This document shows positions 58,884-64,000 of a DNA stretch of 64,000 bases, piece after piece. The notes beneath the pieces were generated by a model that worked only from the letters and a program-made list of their open reading frames with translations, searched no databases and had not been told where the DNA came from. How positions within the stretch are numbered: the stretch's first letter is position 1; each line of letters opens with the position of its first letter. This stretch comes from Viscum album (Eukaryota > Streptophyta > Magnoliopsida > Santalales > Viscaceae): positions 1,073,126,014-1,073,190,013 of the forward strand of contig OY728166.1 in the NCBI GenBank assembly GCA_963277665.1. Reading direction: 5' to 3'. Both the position numbers and the translations under genes were made by a program.

Positions 58884-60480
58884 TTTATTCGAGTTTGTTC
58901 CCTATAACTAACTAATTTTTACACTTTATAAGACCTATATTTAGTTTCATGAATATTAATAAATATATTATGACTTTATGAGTGTTATTAAACTTAGAAC
59001 TAATGTGGTAATTTCATTAGAGTATTTTTCACCTAAAAAGTTCAAAAAAGTCCTCTACCATGATGAGAAATAAGAATTTTTATGAAATTATTCTTAAATA
59101 TTTTCTATAATCAGATGTTGTATATCTAACAAGGCATACATGATGTAACCTATATGGTGTATAGGTATTATAAGTAATTGATACTTCTTGAAATAAATTT
59201 TTCACTTGGTAATATATAAGAGAGGAGGTTATGAGAATAGAACAACTTGTAGAAATTTCACATGTTACATATGTCCTTGGATATTCTTATCTATAGACAT
59301 GTGTATTGTTCCTCAGACTTGATATTATTATTATTTCATATCATGAGTCAAGTAATTTTCTATATTGATGAAACCTATTATGATATAAGTTCACAATGAT
59401 GTCAGATACATTAGATGTGTAAGAAATGATGATTCATCAATGAATAAGTCAATAAAGGATTTATCCCATCTGAGTTAGTGGAAGTAAATACCTCAATCCC
59501 ATTGATTGGAATGAAACTGGATGATTACGTCCATTGACATGGTGGTTTTATCAATAAGTTCATTTTAAGAATGTCAAAGATGGATATTTAAGAATATATG
59601 TTGTTGAATCCTTTATGAAAACTGCTTCATGAGATATTGAGACAAAAAGAATATATTATATATTGATTATTCACATGAGGTTGTTTTCATTGCAACATTG
59701 ATAACTTTCTCTAAAGGTGTCTTGGTGTGTTGTCAGATAATAATATTTGACATTATTCTTGTTAGCCAAATTCCATAAAGAAAGAGGCCTAGAGAGTAAC
59801 ACACTAAGTTATCCATAACCTCACTTAAATTCTATTTGAATTTAATTTTAAAATAAATACAATTCTCAAGATATATGGAATAATTATTATTTAGGTAATA
59901 AAAATAATTATTGAAAAAATATTAAAGTGATATTTATTTATTTAAATAAATATTTTTTATTCAGTTTTCAATAAATTTTAAGGATGATTGATTGGATATG
60001 TTAAGGGTCTATTTGGAATGTTATTTAAATATCTACAATTATTACATAGATTAAAGAAATAATAACAATAATGATATTATTCCATATGGGGTTTCACTTA
60101 AAGTTAATATATTGGTTAATGGAATTTGGGAAATAAATAATTATCAAACATAAGTATAGAAATCTTGTTATATAATTTCTTAAGGAATTAATTTATTATG
60201 TACAACATTTCACTCTAGATAATTCTCTCAATATCTAGAAAGAACGTCGAATGAATGTTATCAATATTGAAATTATTTGTTCCTCCTCCTCCAAGTGAAG
60301 TCTCTAAGAGATCTATATATATTCCTTCAAATTTTGTATGAATTATAGGGAAAATAAATAATAATGATGCAATGCTATTGGTCTTCAGATGTATAATAAA
60401 AATATCCATCCATGACTTTCTGAGGTTCATGGATTGCGTGTGGAGACTCCTATAACGATTCAATCCTTGGATCCTTCATC
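58884..60480 (+). repeat. Element D 3' LTR (right end uncertain)
   Basis: It starts after the polypurine tract, and the GTTCCCTATAACT early in it resembles the CCCTATA block of Angela-like LTRs. It contains AGAGGCCTAGAGAGTAACAC near 59790. No second copy exists in the window, so the length cannot be tested. The minus-strand frame at 60215-60463 is unsupported. Confidence 0.5.
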
Positions 60481-60813
60481 ATAATATTGGTCTGAAAGGA
60501 GTGGTAAAATTATCAAATAATTAATAAATAATTACAAGAAAATAGAAATATTATTTATATAAATTAATTATAAATTATATGTGAAATATCTTGTCTAAAA
60601 AATTTCAAGTTTTCAATTCATACAGTTCTGATGAAAAATACAAAAAAAAATTAAAAACAATTTTTTGGTACAAACTGAACCACTTTCAATGCACCCAAAA
60701 CCATCAAAAATTACATTCTATAACATAGAAGTTTATTTTCTTTAAAGACTAGATATGTAACCAAATTCACTACTCTAAAACATACTTTTAACAATTCTAA
60801 AATTGGTCATTTT
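60481..60813. other. Anonymous AT-rich spacer
   Basis: No ORF or recognised motif lies between the end of element D and the CACTA-like terminus. Confidence 0.4.
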
Positions 60814-61200
60814 CACTATAAGAAATGTGATGACTATCAGAGCATAATTAAAATTCCTAAGATTCTATAAGTGCTTGAAAAGCACTGATAAATGAACAAT
60901 TTATCAATTATATAAAAATAACTGATAAAGGGTTCCGTTATTAGTTTTTATTAAGGATCCCCTTTTTCAATACATTTATTTAGTAAAGATAAAGGTGTCC
61001 TTTATTAGTTATTTTGAAAGAACTAATAAAGTGGGTCCTTAAACAGCACTAAAAAGTGCTACTAAATTGACATTTTATCGGTTATTTTTTAGTTGTGATA
61101 AAGGAAACCTCTATCAGTTCCTTTTTAATTGATAATAAAAGGAACCATTATTAGTGATTCTAAAAGATCTACTAAAGGGTTATACTGTAGCATGCCATTA
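60814..61200. mobile_element. CACTA (En/Spm)-type terminus with subterminal hairpin repeats
   Basis: CACTATAAGAAATGTGAT matches the CACTACAAGAAAA-type terminal inverted repeat with one base changed in the core. Subterminal repeats follow: a perfect hairpin AGTGCTT/AAGCACT at 60870-60886, another AGCACT/AGTGCT at 61045-61060, and several TGATAAAG and ACTAATAAAG units about 85-170 bases apart. Subterminal repeats are where the transposase of this superfamily binds. No transposase coding and no opposite terminus were found in the window, so the element continues to the right or is incomplete. Confidence 0.6.
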
Positions 61201-61728
61201 AATTTATAGCACACTACAAAAGCATAAACATCTTCTAAAAATAGGTTGCAAATACAAAATTTAAATGAAATAAAATTTTCCAGAAAAACAATAAAAAATA
61301 TATTATAGAAATTTCAACCAGTGGTTTGTATAAAATCATGAATATGGAAAAATTATCACATAAATTCAAAAACATCAATGTACCTTTTTCTTTGGCCCCG
61401 AACCCCACACATGATATTACCGAACAAAGTACGCCAGCTCTAGAGAAAAATGCACATCTATAATTTAAAAATTATTATGTTAGTAATACTATAATGAAAT
61501 AAATCAAATAGAATGTTTTAATAATGAACTAAAATTTGAGTCATATGAGGAATATTGTGTATCATATTGAGTTGCAGTTGATTTTTTCACATCACACCAT
61601 TTCATGTTAATCTTCAAGAATTATCTAAGAGGAAATTAACTAAATAATTATAAGAAAAATTAAGAAGAAAATTAATTAAGAAATATCATATAAAATGATA
61701 GGAGAACAATATGATCTTGTTTTCTCAG
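61201..61728. other. Sequence between CACTA terminus and satellite
   Basis: Mostly AT-rich. A GC-richer patch at about 61390-61440 (TTTGGCCCCGAACCCCACAC) is unidentified. Fragments resembling the downstream satellite appear from about 61545. No ORF. Confidence 0.4.
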
Positions 61729-64000
61729 TTTTGGTGAATTGATGAACATTTTAAACTAAAATATCAATTTTAAATTGATAACAAAAGTTATGAGTTATAC
61801 TGGGTACACTATGCATAATATTTAAGTGTGGTTGAGTTTTACATATAAAGAATGACTTGTGGATAATTTTACTAAAGTATAAATACAATATGAATGTGTT
61901 TCCTCAAGTTTGAGTATGTTACATGACTTTTTTTCTAAAATTAATGACAATTTTATATTAAAATGCACATCTGGAGTCATACTAGTCACATCATTCATTA
62001 GATTGAGGTGAGGAAGGATACTTTATATTAAAAAAAACTTATGTATCATTTTCTTATATTATCAAAGCTATCTGAATGCATTATCTCGTTTTTGAGTATG
62101 TCAGCTGTCTTTTTTACTAAAATTAATGTTAGTTTTGAATAAAAAAGGCACACTTGGAGTTATACCAGTAACATTGTTCATCATATAGAAGTGTTCTAGA
62201 TTCATATATGTAAAAAATTACTTTTGGATCATTGGGATAAATTATTAAGATAATCCAAATGTGTTTTCTTGGTTTCGAGTATATCACTTGTCTTTTTTAT
62301 GGAAATGTTACTTTGAACTAGAAAAATGAATTTTATTAATACCAGTCACATCATTTTTCAGATTAAGGTGTGGTAAAAATCTACATGTCTAAAATGAATT
62401 ATGGATCATTTTACTAAAGTATCAAAATAATATTAATTACATTTTGTGGTTTTGAGTATGTCACTTGTCTTTTTTACTAAAATGTAATTTTAAAATCGAA
62501 GCACACACTTTGAGTCATACCTATCTCATCATGTGTCGGTTTTATATGAGACTAATTCATATAAATAACAAATGAATTATGATTTTTTTAATAAATTTTT
62601 GATACAATTCTAATGTTTTTTAGTTTTTAGATAAAGACATAATTTTTGAACTAAATATCTATTTAAAATTGATAACATACACTTTGAGTTATACCAAGAA
62701 CAATGTGCATCAGATTGAGATGAGGATAATTACTAAATGTAAAAATGGATTATTAATTATTTTCCTAAATTATAAAGACAATATTAATGATTTTTCTCAA
62801 GAGTATGTCACTTGTCTTTTTTAATAAATTTAATATCAATTTTAAACAAAAAGAAACACTTGGAGTCATACCATGAACACTGAGGGGTGTGGCAGAACCC
62901 TATACATAAAAAAAAGACTTATGGTTCATTATGTTAAGTATCACAACATTTTGAATCCCTTTTCATATTTTTGAGTATGTCACTTATCATTTTTCTTAAA
63001 ATTAATGTCAATATTAAATAAAATGACACACATGGAGTCATACCAGTCAAACGGTGTGTCATATTGATGTGAGGCTGATTTCTACTAGTCAAAAATGACA
63101 TATAGATTATTTTATTAAATTATCAAAACAATATAAAATCTTTTTCATGGTTTTCAGTTTTTCACTTGTGTTTTTACTAAAATATAATTATAAACTAGAA
63201 ACACTCACTTAGAGTCATAGCGGTCACATCGTGTGTTGGTTTGATATGAGATTAATTCCTACATATGAAAAATGACTTATGAATCGTTTAACTAAATTAT
63301 CAAGACAATACAATAATGTTTTCTCAGTTTTTATTAAGTGGAACACTTTTTGAAATAAAATATCAATTTTAGAATAATAATAGATGCATTGAGTTATATC
63401 AGGAACACCATGAATCATATTGAGGTGAGGCCAATTATTACACATCAAAATTGACATATGGGTCATTTTTTCATGTATAAAAACAATCTGGCTACATTTT
63501 CTTAGTTTTGAGTATGTCACTTGTCCTTTTTACTAACATTAATGATAATTTTAAATAAAAACACACACATAGACTCATACCAAGAACACAGTGTATCTGA
63601 TTGAGGTGGGGATGATTCATACACATCAGAATATGACATATAAATCATTTTCCTAAAGAATCAAAATAATTTGGATTCAATTTATTAGTTTTGATTATTT
63701 AACTAGTGTTTTTTATAAAACTTAATTTTAATTCTAAATAAAGAGACACAATTGGAGTCATATTGCACACACTGTGTGTCTTGTCGTGCAGCTGAAGCCG
63801 ATGTCAACTGTAGATGAGTTTTTGGTTGAGCTGATTAGATCCTTTCTCATGGAATTCTTTGGTTTCTTTTTGGACATTATTGTTTCCTGTTCCCATTTTG
63901 TTTTCTGGGTAGGTTTTGGAGTGATTTTGTTTGGTATTTTCTCAATTTTAAGTATATAACTTGTGTTTTTATCAAATATAACTGAAACCATGCAATTTGA
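61729..64000. repeat. Tandem satellite, about 178-bp monomers, at least 12 copies
   Basis: Monomer starts, read at the GAGTATGTCACTTGTC-type motif or its aligned variant, fall at 61729, 61913, 62092, 62276, 62453, 62622, 62801, 62973, 63158, 63328, 63509 and 63691, with spacing of 169-185 bases. A partial thirteenth starts near 63947. Each has the same order: TTTTTTACTAAAATTAATG, a GGAGTCATACCAG block, a GATTGAGGTGAGG block and ACTTATGGATCATTTTACTAAA. Variants recur every fourth copy. The array runs off the window end. It could be free satellite or the tandem part of the CACTA element to its left. Confidence 0.85.
63780..63946. other. Non-satellite patch inside the array
   Basis: After GTGTGTC the satellite is replaced by about 165 bases beginning CTTGTCGTGCAGCTGAAGC, GC-richer and apparently undecayed, before the array resumes with TTTAAGTATATAACTTG. 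It is open on both strands (plus 63774-63959, minus 63758-63991) with no recognised domain. Origin unknown; an insertion or a conversion tract is possible. Confidence 0.5.

Larger units (their letters stand above)
54657..60480 (+). mobile_element. Element D: Ty1/copia remnant, 5' LTR missing
   Basis: Plus-strand sequence gives, in order, copia Gag (about 55.0 kb), a Gag zinc knuckle (about 55.74 kb), integrase (56.4-56.9 kb), RT (57.6-58.15 kb) and RNase H (58.5-58.85 kb), then a polypurine tract and the start of a 3' LTR at about 58884. The domain order and motif style resemble the long-LTR copia group that includes Angela-like elements. The element abuts the LTR of element C at 54656, so its 5' LTR and leader were probably separated by the insertion of C. 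Its right end is uncertain; 60480 is an estimate. Confidence 0.75.

Noticed and set aside
63774..63959. Hydrophobic ORF near the window end
   Set aside because: The frame exists because of the foreign patch in the satellite, is matched by an open frame on the other strand and has no start context or domain that supports a gene.

Overview
The window is intergenic DNA from a large plant nuclear genome. I see no intact host gene, tRNA, rRNA or CRISPR array. The plant assignment rests on Ty3/gypsy elements of the Tekay/Del type and Ty1/copia elements, primer-binding sites matching plant initiator-Met tRNA (TGGTATCA...), a tRNA-derived SINE, a CACTA-type terminus, and heavy C-to-T/G-to-A decay of the kind seen in methylated repeats. 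The species cannot be told from the sequence. Element letters below are mine.

Layout, left to right. 1-956 is a strand-asymmetric, unclassified stretch, possibly the 5' end of a minus-strand retroelement. 958-8540 is element F, a badly decayed LTR element with no recognisable coding part. 8541-9693 is anonymous AT-rich sequence. 9694-30017 is element B, a minus-strand Ty1/copia remnant. Its left LTR is split by element A (10521-23503), a plus-strand Ty3/gypsy element, and the reverse transcriptase of A is itself split by a 2.7-kb GC-richer solo LTR, E (15502-18190), with a perfect 5-bp target duplication. 30018-54656 is element C, a minus-strand autonomous-type Ty3/gypsy element with gag, protease, RT, RNase H and integrase remnants. 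Its integrase is split by element G (34249-46121), a plus-strand element with about 4.8-kb LTRs, a perfect CAACC target duplication and only a short internal region. G encodes just a nucleocapsid-like Gag, and a 135-bp SINE has inserted into it. 54657-60480 is element D, a plus-strand Ty1/copia element without its 5' LTR. From 60814 there is a CACTA-like terminus, then a tandem satellite of about 178-bp monomers from about 61.7 kb to the window end.

The insertion order is readable from the nesting: A into B, E into A, G into C, the SINE into G. G looks youngest, with LTRs about 92-95% alike by eye. The LTRs of A, B and C are visibly more diverged.

The most interesting signal is in the long LTRs of G and C. 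These elements lie in opposite orientations and one is gag-only, yet they share an ordered set of non-coding landmarks: a U3 palindrome, a TATA box, an AAGAG|GTAAT donor-like site, two or three copies of a CpG-rich palindromic module, an acceptor/donor pair, and a TTTTCCCC(C)AG acceptor-like site. This suggests a structured, possibly spliced leader shared by an autonomous element and its non-autonomous partner.
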